A stretch of 64,000 nucleotides of DNA from Hetaerina americana (Eukaryota; Arthropoda; Insecta; Odonata; Calopterygidae). Positions 31,250 to 41,973 of the stretch are shown piece after piece. How positions within the stretch are numbered: position 1 is the stretch's first letter; every line of letters starts with the position of its first letter. The notes beneath the pieces were generated by a model. The model was not told the DNA's origin. It saw only the letters and a list, made by a program, of their open reading frames with translations, and searched no databases. The stretch lies in assembly GCA_022747635.1 (NCBI GenBank), contig JAKTNV010000064.1:1121450-1185449 (forward strand). The letters are read 5' to 3'. The position numbers were made by a program, and so were the translations under genes.

Positions 31250-32489
31250 TCACATTGCTGCTCCCTCCCAACTCCCTCCATCAAGCAGTACGCATGCCCA
31301 CCCGTGGAAAGAACATATTGGAGCTATTTCTCACGAACACGCCTGAACGCATTATTAGTGTATCAACTGACGAGGGCTTGAGTGACCATAAAGCAGTTAA
31401 TGTCCACTTGGGCATAGAAAAAAAACGATTGTTAAACCAAAAAGAAACATTTATAATTACCATAAAGACGAAATTTGAAACTTTTGCCAATCAATTAAAC
31501 TCTTCACTACCCGAGTTCAAAACCCGATTAAGTCATGCCAGCGTGGAAGAAACTTGGACAGAATTCGTCAATATTATGCGAAAAGGCATCATAGATTTCA
31601 TCCCTATAAAATACGCTAAAGCAAATCGCGACCCCAGGTGGTACAATAAAGACGTTAGAAAAGCCCTTCGAAGGCAGAGAATGCTACACACTAGGGTAAA
31701 GAGGGCAGGCGTGAACAAATCATCCCCTGAGAATAAACAATAATGGGACACATATAGATCCTCTATAATTGAAACCAAAACACAATTACGTAGCGCTTTA
31801 CTGGACTTTAAACGCAAAGTACTTTGCGAGCACTTGGCCACTGACCCCAAAGCTTTCTGGTCATACTAATAGTATGCTAGGGAAGTAAATTGGAGTAAAC
31901 AAACCGTGGCTTGCTTAAGGGATTGTAGCAATACTATATAATTCATACAGACAGGGAGGGCAAAGCTAACATTCTAAATTCATTCTTCCAAAGCGTTTTC
32001 ACGAACGATGCTGCCACGGCATATCTCCAAGAAACAATACATACTCCACCCATGGAAAAAATAACAGTGGACCAACAGGGAATTCTTAAATTGCTTAATG
32101 AGATTAAACCTAACAAATCCCCGGGTCCCGAAAATATACCGGCTAGGGTGATAAAACATTTAGCTCCAATCATTGCCCCGTACCTTGAATTTATATTTTA
32201 AAAATCCCTCACAGAGTGCAAAGTACCTAAGATTTGGAAAACCGCGCAAATAACGCCTATTTTTAAAAGTGGTGACAGAGATGATCCCAGTAATTACAGA
32301 CCTACATCTCTCACTTCTATCTGTTGCAAAATCTTAGAGCACATAATTGTCAGTTCAATAATGAGACACCATGATAACATTAACTTTTTAAGTGACAATC
32401 AACACGGATTCAGGAAAACCCGCTCCTGCGAAACCCAATTAGGATTATTTACACATGATTAACTTTTATCGGGTGAGAGAGGTAGGCAA
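31250..32489 (+). pseudogene. CR1-like LINE ORF2, endonuclease end and RT start
   Basis: The frame 31255-31743 reads NSLHQAVRMPTRGKNILELF and LSDHKAVNVH, the endonuclease end, then DPRWYNKDVRKALRRQR in the linker. From 32090 the broken frames read PNKSPGPENIPA, TPIFKSGDRDDPSNYRPTSL and NQHGFRKTRSCETQ. Stops occur at 31741, 31867, 32200 and 32460. The upstream endonuclease half is missing (5' truncation at about 31250). Confidence 0.88.
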
Positions 32490-33131
32490 GTGGATGCGAT
32501 CTTCTTAGATTTTCAAAAGGCATTTGATAAGGTTCCCCATGGTAAACTCATTCATAAATTAAAGGTCGCGGGTATGAACAAGGGCGCAAGAAACTGGGTT
32601 AAAGATTTTCTTTCAGAGCGGCAACAGAGGGTAGTCCTTGATGGCGCTAGTTCCGACAGCGTTCGAGTCACGGCGGGGGTACCTCAGGGAAGTGTGATCG
32701 GGCCGTTGCTTTTCTTGATTTTTCTTAACGATTTGAACCGCGAAGTGAAAAGTAAAATTAGGATGTTCGCGGATGACACGGTCATCTATCGGGAGATATC
32801 TGGGGATGAGGATCGTTTTATTCTAGAGCAGGATTTAGATTGCATTACTAAATGCTGTTCTAACTGGGGATTGACTCTAAATTATAATAAATGTTCAGTG
32901 GTAAATTTATTTAAAAGATCAACGGGATTTGCTTACAAATTAGCTGGAGGTGACCTAGCAGTAGTTGATACGGTAAAATACCTAGGTGTCACATTCACAA
33001 AAGACTTAACTTGGGGGACTCACATACGTAAAGTCTGCGGTCAAGCATATAAAAAATTGGGATTCATTCGACGCGCATTGTCGGCAAAAGTGACTCAAAG
33101 GTCAAGGAACGTTGTTACCACGGTCTTGTAA
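32490..33131 (+). pseudogene. CR1-like LINE ORF2, RT catalytic core
   Basis: Continuous 213-codon stretch with AIFLDFQKAFDKVPHGKL (first Asp), TAGVPQGSVIGPLLFLIFLN, MFADDTVIYREI (catalytic DD) and VDTVKYLGVTFTKDLTWGTH. A frameshift at about 33100 breaks it. The catalytic residues are intact. Confidence 0.9.
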
Positions 33132-34065
33132 GGCCTCATTTAGAATACGCATGTAGCGTGTGGGATCAGAGTGAAAAAAGCCTCATTCGGGAAATTGAGA
33201 AGGTTCAACGCCGGGCAGCCCGTTTTGTAAAAAATTCTTTCGATAAAACGCAAAGCGTCACCGAAATGCTCATGGATTTGGGGTGGGAATCATTGGAAGA
33301 GAGACGATTCAATGCAAGATTGAAATTATTAAATAAATTCAGATCCACATGTTTTTAGCACCGAGGTCTCGCAAATTATTCGTACTCCTACATATATTGG
33401 TCACTTCGATCGTGCATATAAAATTCGGGAAATAGATGCCAGAACTAGCCGACTCAAGGACTCCTTCTTCCCACGGGCAATACGGGATAGCAACTGCAGG
33501 GTTATAGATAGCAAAAATTCCACTTGCCACCCTCAGCGTCTAAACAATAATAAGTTCTACTTAAATGCATGCTCTTCCACTAACCTTATGTGTGTTTTGT
33601 TATAATGACCCATTCTTTCCTTTCCTTTCCTGTTCTGTTCGTCTGTTTGTAAGTCTCCCTTTTGAATCCCTCGTCCCTCTGCGCGGGGGCAAATTCCTGC
33701 TACCTGCAACGTTGGGTCGCATTCCCTGCCTTTTACAGACTCTTTGGGGGGTAGAGTGTTTTGTGGTGCATGTTCATGTTGTAGTGATGTTTCACATTCT
33801 TGCTTGTTGTGTCCTGGCTTGCGTGTTGTAGGATGGCTTTCGTGCTGCATCCTGGGGTGCAGTTTTTGTTGTTTTGCGGTTTATGTGTTTGCATGAGTGT
33901 TGGATGAAGGAATTTTTGGATGAGTGTGTGTGGTGCTGTGAGTGTAATTTTCCACGTTGTTGTTTTGCATGTGGTATTGTTTTTTTTACGGTTGGTGACC
34001 TAACACCCCCCGCCACACGCCCTTGCGGCGGCTTGCGGGGTATTATGTAGATGTAGATTGCTGCC
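33132..34065 (+). pseudogene. CR1-like LINE ORF2 C-terminus, 3' UTR and tail
   Basis: 33125-33358 reads VRPHLEYACSVWDQSEKSLI, then KVQRRAARFVKNSFDKTQSV and LGWESLEERRFNARLKLLNK. After a frameshift at 33355, VSQIIRTPTYIGHF and the C-terminal end follow to about 33550. The 3' UTR runs to the tail at 33995-34065 (ACACCCCCCGCCACACGCCC, GCGGCTTGCGGGGTATTATG, TAGATGTAGAT). Confidence 0.85.
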
Positions 34066-35704
34066 ATGATTAAGGCGCGCAATGCCGCCCGGCGGACTTG
34101 GCAAAGAGACCGTCTGCCGTGGGACAAGTCCAGATAGAACCGCCTGGCGGCCGAAGTTAAGAAATCTATTGCGGCTTATTCATCGCAGGAATGGATGCGA
34201 GACGTTGCTTCCCTGTATAACTCTCTCTGGCGTGCTTCAAAATCCCTTCGCCTCTATCCCAAGCTTACCAACTCCCCACTGCAATTTAATGATGTCCTAA
34301 TCTTCGATCCTAGCCGCAAAGCGGAGATACAAGCAACCCACCTGGAGTCAATCATGGCCGCCGATCCCGCTCCCTCTCCTGCCGACCGTATAATTCGTAA
34401 ATCCCATTCCAACATTCCCCCAAATCCTCCTTCCCTCCCCTTTTTTACGTCTGCGGCCGAAAGTTAGGTTATCCTCACCTTGCTCCAAAACTATAAGGAG
34501 CCAGGATTTGATAATGTTTCAAATTGCGAGCTCAAGCTCGCCGCCTCTGCCCCCGCTTTTCATCTCATCCTTTCTGATTTAATAAATCACTTCTACCTCT
34601 CCTCCCATTTTCCTTCCCCTTGGAAGTCAGGGAAAGTTATTCTCCTCCCGAAACCAGGGAAAGATGCCACCACCCCGGGAAATAGTCGTCCGATTACCCT
34701 TCTTTCAAACGTCTCGAAAGTTTTCGAGAGGGTCCTTCTGACCCTCATAGAAATCCACGTCCGCGATCGCGATATTCTCCGTCCCGAGCAGCTTGGCTTT
34801 CGTTCGCTTGTGTCCGCGTGTCATCAGATCCTTCGCCTCAGTGAACGTATTTCTCACGGCTTCAATCTTCGCCGTACGACGGCGCTGTTTTCCTGGACGT
34901 CGCCCGTGCTTTCGACCGCGTTTGGCACAAGGGCCTCATTTACAAAATGTATACCCTGGACTTTCCCCCTCCCCTTCTCTTCCTCGTCCGAAATTACCTC
35001 TCCGATCGTACGTTCCGCGTGTCGTTGGGTGATTCCTTCTCTTCTGTAAAGAGAGCCGAGGCGGGCGTGCCGCAGGGCTCTCTTATCAGTCTTCTGTTAT
35101 TCAACTTGTACGATAACGATCTTCCTTCTACACCTCACACTCCCCTTTACATATAGCCCGATGACACTGCCATCGGTGCCACATCTCGAACACGCTCCGG
35201 GAACAACAGACGACTTACAGCACAACTTGACAATCTGCACCGGTGGACACAGACCTGGAAAATACGAATAAATCCTGACAAAAGCACACATATTCACTTT
35301 TCCCGCATAGGAAAACGTACACCCCACGTTCCTCTTTTCTTCTACCAAAACATTATACCGAGGGCTTCTTCGCACCGATTTCTTGGTGTCATTCTAGACA
35401 ACCAGCTCACATTTCAGCCGCACCTCGACTTTTGCCGTCAGAAGGCAATAGTCGCAAGGAGCCGCCTCGGCTGCCTTTCCTCCGTGATTTCTCCTCTGGG
35501 TGTCGACTTTACAGGTCGATCATTCGCCCGCCGTTTCTGTACGCTTGCCCCGTGTTTGCCATCCGGAAAACGCTCTGGCGTCAACTTGAAACCATCCAAA
35601 ACAAGGCTGCTCGGCCGTTACTCCAAGTGAGTCGTTTCACTACGATGGCCGACGAGCGAGCGGCGCATAAACTCATGTCCGTCGCGGAGTTTATTCGCTC
35701 GCAA
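34066..35704 (+). pseudogene. Jockey-like LINE ORF2 fragment
   Basis: In order: 34195-34467 linker (WMRDVASLYNSLWRASKSLR); 34480-35049 RT start (YKEPGFDNVSNCELKLAA, WKSGKVILLPKPGKDATTPG, NSRPITLLSNVSKVFERVLL, LRPEQLGFRS); 34940-35156 GVPQGSLISLLLFNLYDNDL and PDDTAIGA, the catalytic box with Ala to Pro; then RFLGVILDNQLTFQPHLDF near 35370. Stops and shifts at 34465, 34870, 35155 and 35480. It ends abruptly in a (TA)n tract. Confidence 0.85.
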
Positions 35705-35705
35705 G

Positions 35706-35784
<79 letters not shown>

Positions 35785-35785
35785 A
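35705..35785. repeat. (TA)n microsatellite
   Basis: About 75 bp of TA between a Jockey-like fragment and PLE family 4. Confidence 0.95.
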
Positions 35786-35796
35786 CATAACACAAA

Positions 35797-36420
35797 TAGA
35801 AAAGAATAGACACATATAAAAGAACACTTACACGGTAAATTGTTCGAGCTTTCGGCCCTCTCAGGGGCCTTCTTCAAGAGAGACTGAAAATATGCTATGG
35901 AACAGGAGAGGGGAAAGAGTTATGGGCGTGGAGGGGAGGTGTGGAGGGGAGGTGTGGAGGGGAATGCAGGGAGGGAAATTAAATATGGCGGTTAAGGGTG
36001 GGAATTTTAAAGGAACGGAAGGATAGTATGTAGGCGGATTCACGAGTTCTCACCTCTATGTTGGTAGCTGAATCAGGTAGGGATTCTAGGATGCTGAGGG
36101 AAAAACACTGGTCGAATGAAAGGTTGTGGGAATTGGCGTGTGAAGGGATAGGAAGAGAAGAGAGTGAGGCAGAATTACAGGAGTATCGGTGATTATTCAT
36201 TCGGATGGATAAGGGGGTAATGCATTCACCTATGTAGAAGGAAGTGCAATGCTTGCATGATAAAAGATAAATAATATTTTTTGAGAGGCAATTAGCGTGG
36301 GAACGAGGTGGGGGGGCTATGAGGGGATGTAGGGAGAGGGGAGTAGGCATAATAAGAGGACAGGTTTTACATCGGGGGCGGTTGCAAGTTGGGGAAATAT
36401 TGGGAAATTTGTCACGGGGT
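35797..36420 (-). mobile_element. PLE family 4, 3' half with GIY-YIG endonuclease (minus)
   Basis: The minus frame 36350-35979 has NIIYLLSCKHCTSFYIGECI and LSIRMNNHR, the GIY-YIG core with a CxxC pair between IIY and YIG. HANSHNL and ILESLPDSATNIEVRTRESA complete a C-terminal nuclease region with His and Glu residues. A purine/pyrimidine-biased 3' UTR and a hammerhead-like motif follow toward 35797. The last about 310 bp are repeated in inverse orientation at 36421-36731. Confidence 0.82.
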
Positions 36421-36731
36421 GTTTTTCCCTCAGCATCCTAGAATCCCTACCTGATTCAGCTACCAACATAGAGGTGAGAACTCGTGAATCCGCCTACATA
36501 CTATCCTTCCGTTCCTTTAAATTCCCACCCTTAACCGCCATATTTAATTTCCCTCCCAGCATTCCCCTCCACACCTCCCCTCCACGCCCATAACTCTTTC
36601 CCCTCTCCTGTTCCATAGCATATTTTCAGTCTCTCTTGAAGAAGGCCCCTGAGAGGGCCGAAAGCTCGAACAATTTACCGTGTAAGTGTTCTTTTATATG
36701 TGTCTATTCTTTTCTATTTGTGTTATGTTGT
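36421..36731 (+). mobile_element. PLE family 4, inverted 3' arm (plus)
   Basis: Near-identical inverted copy of 35797-36107. It holds the end of the nuclease frame (ILESLPDSATNIEVRTRESA), the 3' UTR and the hammerhead-like motif. The left arm differs mainly by an extra GAGGTGTGGAGGG unit near 35940-35965. Confidence 0.85.
36631..36675 (+). ncRNA. Hammerhead-like motif, degenerate core (PLE family 4)
   Basis: TTGAAGA at 36636-36642 (C3 changed), one spacer base, stem II GGCCC/GGGCC (36644-36648, 36655-36659), GAA 36660-36662, self-complementary AGCT 36663-36666, C36667. An inverted copy lies at about 35862-35900 (minus). Stem I is weak. Confidence 0.5.
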
Positions 36732-36779
36732 GTCAGCCAATTATTGTGCCGCTCGTATGAGTTTTTCCGTACAATCGTT

Positions 36780-36780
36780 A

Positions 36781-36822
<42 letters not shown>
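36780..36822. repeat. (TA)n microsatellite next to PLE palindrome
   Basis: About 40 bp of TA bordering family 5. Confidence 0.9.
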
Positions 36823-36825
<3 letters not shown>

Positions 36826-37062
36826 AATTGGACAGCAACAAACAATATAGAAACACATAAAAAGATCACTCACACGTTATTTCTTGATCATTTCGACGGA
36901 ATTCTGCTCCGTCTTCATCGGAAGATATAGAAGCAATCATTACTTCTATATCTTCCGATGAAGACGGAGCAGAATTCCGTCGAAATGATCAAGAAATAAC
37001 GGGTGAGTGATCTTTTTATGTGTTTCTATATTGTTTGTTGCTGTCCAATTTATTATTCAACA
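36823..37062. mobile_element. PLE family 5 terminal palindrome
   Basis: Two arms of about 110 bp (36823-36935 and 36945-37057) are almost perfect inverted complements around CAATCATTA. Each arm has AATTGGACAGCAACAAACAA, an AATATAGAAACACATAAAAA block and a hammerhead-like motif. No coding sequence. Structure is similar to 52150-52430. Confidence 0.72.
36951..36994 (+). ncRNA. Hammerhead-like motif (PLE family 5)
   Basis: CCGATGA 36955-36961 (U4 to C). Stem II GACGGA (36963-36968) with TCCGTC (36976-36981), GAA 36982-36984, ATGAT, C36990. Stem I TCTT (36951-36954) with AAGA (36991-36994), extendable outward with one mismatch. The inverted copy is at about 36885-36930 (minus). Confidence 0.55.
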
Positions 37063-37630
37063 CTTCCGTGTGACGTCGACATTCGGCTGGACGAATAGGA
37101 GTAAAGGAAGGACCACGGGCCTTGAGTGAAGAGCGGGAGAGACGATGTGTGGGGAAAGGATGTGTGGGGACTAGGCAGTGATGGCAAGGGAGGGAGAAGA
37201 GGGCTAAGAGGGGAGGGGTCGCAGGGACGGGTAGGGTATCAGAGGGGGGGTGGGGCGCGGTGGGAGTCATGATATACGTACCCTTTGACCATTTTTGTTG
37301 CCCCAGAACAGCTGCCATCGACCAAATGAAAAAAAGTGCACTTCTGCCCCTTTGGTTGTCCATATATTTGTAAAATGTTTGAAGCTTATTGGCTGCTCTA
37401 GCAACTCGTCTCATTCAGTAAAATGCCAAGTGATAAAAGTGAAACTATTTCGCTCCTATTGAGCAGGTCTTGGCTCCAGGTTATTGAGTGCATCTGTGTT
37501 TAAATCTAATGAAATTCCTTTCTAGGGTTACGTGAGGCGAGTGGTGTGGGGCTCACACAAACACACCGGCCACGTATCGCGACCGGTGTATTCACACTAG
37601 CCGTGCCGGTGATCGGCGGGAAAGTAAGGT
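37063..37630. other. No recognised gene
   Basis: The minus ORF 37414-37016 runs through a pyrimidine-rich (minus strand) stretch at 37100-37270 that resembles PLE 3' UTRs in composition. It may be more PLE sequence, but no coding motif is visible. Confidence 0.4.
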
Positions 37631-37634
37631 TGAG

Positions 37635-38420
37635 TTGCTCGTGGGTCGCAAGGCGATTTACCGGGAGTTATCCGGGGATGAGGGACGATTAATACAACCA
37701 AAGGATCTAAATTGAATTTCGGAATGGTGTACAAAATGGGATTGCCATTATACCAAATGTTCGGTGGTAAATTTCTCTAAAAGATCAACGGGATTTGTTT
37801 ACTAACTAGCTGGAGTTGACTTAGAAGTAGTTGAGACGGAAAAATGCCTAGGTGTTACTGTAACTAACGACTTAACTTGGGGCACCTACATACACGTACG
37901 TAAAATATGCGGGAAATCATATTATTAAGAGTTGGGATTTATTTGACGGAGTGACTGAAAGGTTAATTAGGGAAGTTGTAACCACGCCCTTGAGGCCTCA
38001 TTTAGCGTATGCACGTAAAGTATGGAATCCGACTGTAATTCGGGAAATTGAGAAGGTTCAACGCAGGGCAGCCCGTTTCGTCAAAAGCTGTTACGATGAA
38101 ACGAAAAGCGTCACCGAAATGCTCCTGGAGTTGGGTTGGGAATCATTTGAAGAAAGACGATCCAATGCTAGGCTGAACTTGCTAAATAAAATCAGAGCAG
38201 ACGTCTCGCAAATTATGCGTACGCCAACACACGAGTACATTGGTCGCTTGGGTCATGTGTATGGAATCCGGGAAATAGATGACAAAACTAGGAGAATCGA
38301 GGGCTCCTTCTGCCCAGGGATAACATGGTACGGCGGCTATGGGGTTAGAGAAAGAAAAAATCCCATTTGCCAGCCACAGCGTCCAGGAAATAATTAGTTT
38401 TACCCAAATGCATGCACATT
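37635..38420 (+). pseudogene. CR1-like LINE ORF2, RT end and C-terminus
   Basis: From 37660: IYRELSGDEGRL, then CSVVNFSKRSTGFVY, LGVTVTNDLTWGTY and, in frame 37951-38397, REIEKVQRRAARFVKSCYDE, TKSVTEMLLELGWESFEERR and SQIMRTPTHEYIG. Very close to the copy at 32780-33540, so the same subfamily. Stops and a small duplication (TACATACACGTACGTAAA near 37888) break the frame. Confidence 0.85.
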
Positions 38421-39285
38421 CACCAATCTCGTGTATTTTGCTGTCAATTCCTCTTCCCGCGTGACCACTTGGGATGGTCATATAATTACTGTGGTGGACC
38501 TTTCAGCATCAAAACATGACAAAATGAAAAAGCATCAATTATGATCTGGATAAATTAAATATTTGGAGCAAAGCCAAATTTTCAGATATCTAGTAAATCG
38601 TAAGCCATAGCGATTGGATACCCGAGAATTCTTGATTTAATTCAGGAAAATAAACTTCCGTCTCCAAGAATTAACAATAATCCAATACCATACTGCGAGG
38701 ATGTGAAAAACCTAGGGGTTGTGATGGTGCTTCGAATTTAAGCACCTAATCATTTGCCTCAAATGCATCCAGGAAATATAGTAACCACGACACCATTAAA
38801 GGTTATCCCCCAAACTCATTCGGGAATAGTCGCAATCGTCCCGCGTGGTTTGGGGTGTGCCGCGGGGAGTGGCGTTCGCTCGGTCATCGCGTGTGTCTAT
38901 TGGGATTGGGGGAAGGGGGGTGGGAAGAGCGGTGGAGGCCGCCGAGAATCAGCGCCGTCTACCGCGGGGGCAGGCGAAGCAAGGCACTCCATTGTGCTTT
39001 CTCCGCCCTGGTTTCCTTCAACTGAGGCGTCGTGGAAGTTCAGCGGCGGGACGATTCGGCGTCCCTGGACTCGCTGCGCTCACCGTAGGGACGAGGCATG
39101 GGATGGGCACGTTCATTATGGCTTGCCCTTCGCCATGGGTGGGCAGTGGCGGGAATTCCCGTTTCCAGTTGTCGCCACACCCGCACCAAGGAATGGAGAG
39201 GAATATAAAGGCGCGTTAGGTAAATGCCCTCGACCTGTCCCGTGTTTCTTTTAAGAATTATTATTTTTGAATAAATATAAACATT
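38421..39285. other. No certain gene; GC-rich block 38850-39220
   Basis: A weak RT-like KNLGVV stretch lies near 38710. Frames 38754-39254 and 38845-39219 overlap in different phases with no known domain. Confidence 0.4.
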
Positions 39286-39289
39286 ATTA

Positions 39290-39872
39290 TTATTATTAGG
39301 TAATCTACCGGTTAAGGTAGGTTTTTGGATGGACATAATTACTAATTACATAAATACTACTACCCCTAGCAAAACACAACATCCTACTTTACATAAGGTC
39401 CCACTTCAGCTCTGAGTACTTTCTTCCTCCCGTCCAACATCCCTATCCTTTTCCTTCCCTTTCCTCGTTTGCCTAACATTCTCCCCTCTATTACAGTCTT
39501 CAACATCCCGCTGCCGGTCAATACCCCCTTCATCCACTTTTCCTGCCTCCAAAGGATTTCTCCCAACAAACCCCTCTCTTCTCCCACCATACCAAGTACT
39601 TCCTCATTTGTTTTCTTCTCTGTCCATTTCACCTTCTCCATTCTTCTCCACACCAATATTTCAAAAGCCTCCAGTCTACGTCTATCCTCCTGCTTCAATG
39701 ACCACGTTTCCGCGCCGTACATAGCTACGCTCCATATCAAAGTTTTTACGAGTGTTTTCTTAGCATCCTTACTCAACGTCCCTGTCATCAACTCCCTCCT
39801 CCTTGTGAAAGCCTCTTTGCCTAGCGATATTCTTCTCCTTACGTCCCTACTACTTTGACCGTGTTGGTCCAA
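39290..39872 (-). pseudogene. RTE-like LINE, C-terminus and 3' end
   Basis: The frame 39872-39384 reads RRISLGKEAFTRRRELMTGT, KTLVKTLIWSVAMYGAETWS and FEILVWRRMEKVKWTEKKTN, then WMKGVLTGSGMLKTVIEGRM, the conserved RTE C-terminal region. The 3' UTR ends at about 39290 with CTACCTTAACCGGTAGATTA and TAATAATAATAAT. Confidence 0.88.
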
Positions 39873-40568
39873 AATACTACCGAGATACGTAAACTGTTCT
39901 ACCTGCTCTAGTTTTTGCCCTCCTATTTTAATGTTAAGCTTAGCCTTTTACTTTCTAGAAAATCGCATAACCTTTGTTTTATTAATATTGATTCTCATCC
40001 CATACCTGTCGCACTGAATTTCCAGTTCACTCAGCAATGCTTGCAACCCCTTGGCTAACTGACAAACTAAGGCTTGGTCATCAGCAAACCTAACTGATTT
40101 TACGAATGCCCCGCCCACTTTCATTCCTACCTCCAGTTCCTCCCATGCCTCTTTAATCATTTCCTCTGCATACAGGTTGAACAGCAACGGTGATAATGGG
40201 CAACCCTGCCTTACACATCTTCCTAATACTGATCAACCGGACTCCCCGTTCCCCACTGGAAGCTGTGCAGTCTGAGATATGTACAGATTGCGGATTAGCC
40301 TCCTTTCCCTCCAATCTATTCCTATTTTCTGCTATATACTCATTAATTTTTCATAATTCAAATTGTTTTTCGAAATCTAAGAAACAGGCAAATACCTACT
40401 GGTTGTATTCTATATTCCTCCCGATTAATAATGTCATTACTGCAATGGCATCAGGCGTACCTATCTCCTTCCTAAACCCAAACTGATCATCCCCTACGTA
40501 ATCATTTGCCCTACTCTCTATCCTTTTGCTTATGATCCTGAGAACAACTTTAGCTGCGTGGGATCGAA
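39873..40568 (-). pseudogene. RTE-like LINE, RT catalytic region (broken)
   Basis: The frame 40187-39948 has EEMIKEAWEELEVGMKVGGA and VRFADDQALVCQ (catalytic DD), then RYGMRININKTKVMRFSRK. Upstream, 40500-40190 reads DDQFGFRKEIGTPDAIA and FACFLDFEKQ in broken phases with at least two stops. Confidence 0.85.
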
Positions 40569-41973
40569 CTAATTGTCCTGTAGTCCTCCCATGACGTAGC
40601 TTTTCCCTTTTACGGAATAGGAACTAAAACTGACCTCAGAGTCTTCCGGCCAGATTCCTTCCTCATAAATACTACGGATCAGCCCATATAGCCTCTTCCT
40701 CCCACATTTTCCTAAGCATTTTAAAAGTTCCGCGGGAATGTTATCCACCCCCACGGCCTTATCCAGTTTCATCTCCCTTAATGCCCTTTCTATCTCATAG
40801 TCTAGTATGCCTGGACCAAAGCTATGTTCCTCTACGTCATGTTCCTTTCCAATGTCTAACTTTGGTGGTCTAAGCTCTTTAGTATACAGTTCTTCTATAT
40901 ATTCCTTCCATCTCTCTTGGATCTTTCCTGCGTCGACTATTACCTTACCCACCTTATCTCTAACTGTTACTATAGATCTCCCTTTCCTACTTCCCGAAAA
41001 AGATTTAACTTTGCTGTACTGCGCACCGATTTCACCCTTCTTCTGCAGGCTTTCCATATCCTCGCACTGCGTCTTCCACCGTGCTTCTTTTGCGTTATTT
41101 GTTGCCCGCCTAAATTTATGGTTTAATTCTTTGTACTTTATTTTGCCTAATTCTGTATTTATATTCTTCCATTTTCTCCGCTCATCCATCTTTGTAATCA
41201 TCTCATCCGTGATCCATGGTTTCCTAGTCCTTTTAGCGTTAACGGTTCCAATAGTGTCTTTTGCGGCTTGAGACAACCATTTCTTGATACTTTCCCAATT
41301 TTCTTCGATAGTATTTAGCTCTTTACCATCCTCCATGATTTCCTCTACTGCTGGTTCGTATTCCTTCCTTTTGAAACCATTTAATGCTTCTGCATTCCAT
41401 TTTCTAACTCGTCGCCCCTGCCTTATCTTTTTGAAACGGAAGCTACATTTCATAACAACTAAATTGTGGTCAGAGTCCGCATCCGCTCCCGGGAAGCTGT
41501 GCGAATTTATCACACTGTTCCTAAACCTGTGTCTAACCAGGATATAATCTAGCTGATACCTTTCTGAGTCACCTGTCGTTTTCCATGTATAGCTGTGTCT
41601 TTTGTGGTGTCTAAACCAAGTGTTGGTGATGACTAACCCCTGTCTCCTCCAGAGCTCAACTGCTTTCTCCCCGCTGTTATTCCTCGTGCTTAAACCGTAG
41701 TCCCGGACCTCTTCTCCATCTCTTCCTTCGCCTACCGTCGCATTCCAATCACCCATCACTATCAAATGTTTCCCTCCAGGAACATACGGGATTATGTCCT
41801 CTAACTGAACCTATATCCTGTCGACCTCTTCTTCCTTATGTTTACTCGGTTGCATGTATACCTGAATAAAAGCAAAGTTCGTCGGTTCTGCTTTTATCTC
41901 TACTAGTAGTATTCAATCCGTTACCTGCTCTATGTTGACTACGCTTCTTCCTACCTCTTCATTTAATACTATG
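40569..41973 (-). pseudogene. RTE-like LINE, endonuclease end, linker and RT start
   Basis: The 398-codon frame 41765-40569 reads MGDWNATVGEG, GLVITNTWFRHHKRHSYTWK, YQLDYILVRHRF and DSDHNLVV (endonuclease active-site blocks), a basic linker, then LDKAVGVDNIPAELLKCLGK and YEEGIWPED (RT start). The endonuclease N-terminus upstream of about 41890 is broken. The copy ends at 41973 in the block ENEEVGRSVVNIEQV. It aligns with 1-1081. Confidence 0.88.

Noticed and set aside
38845..39254. Two long overlapping plus-strand ORFs
   Set aside because: Different phases over a GC-rich block, with no domain or splice evidence.
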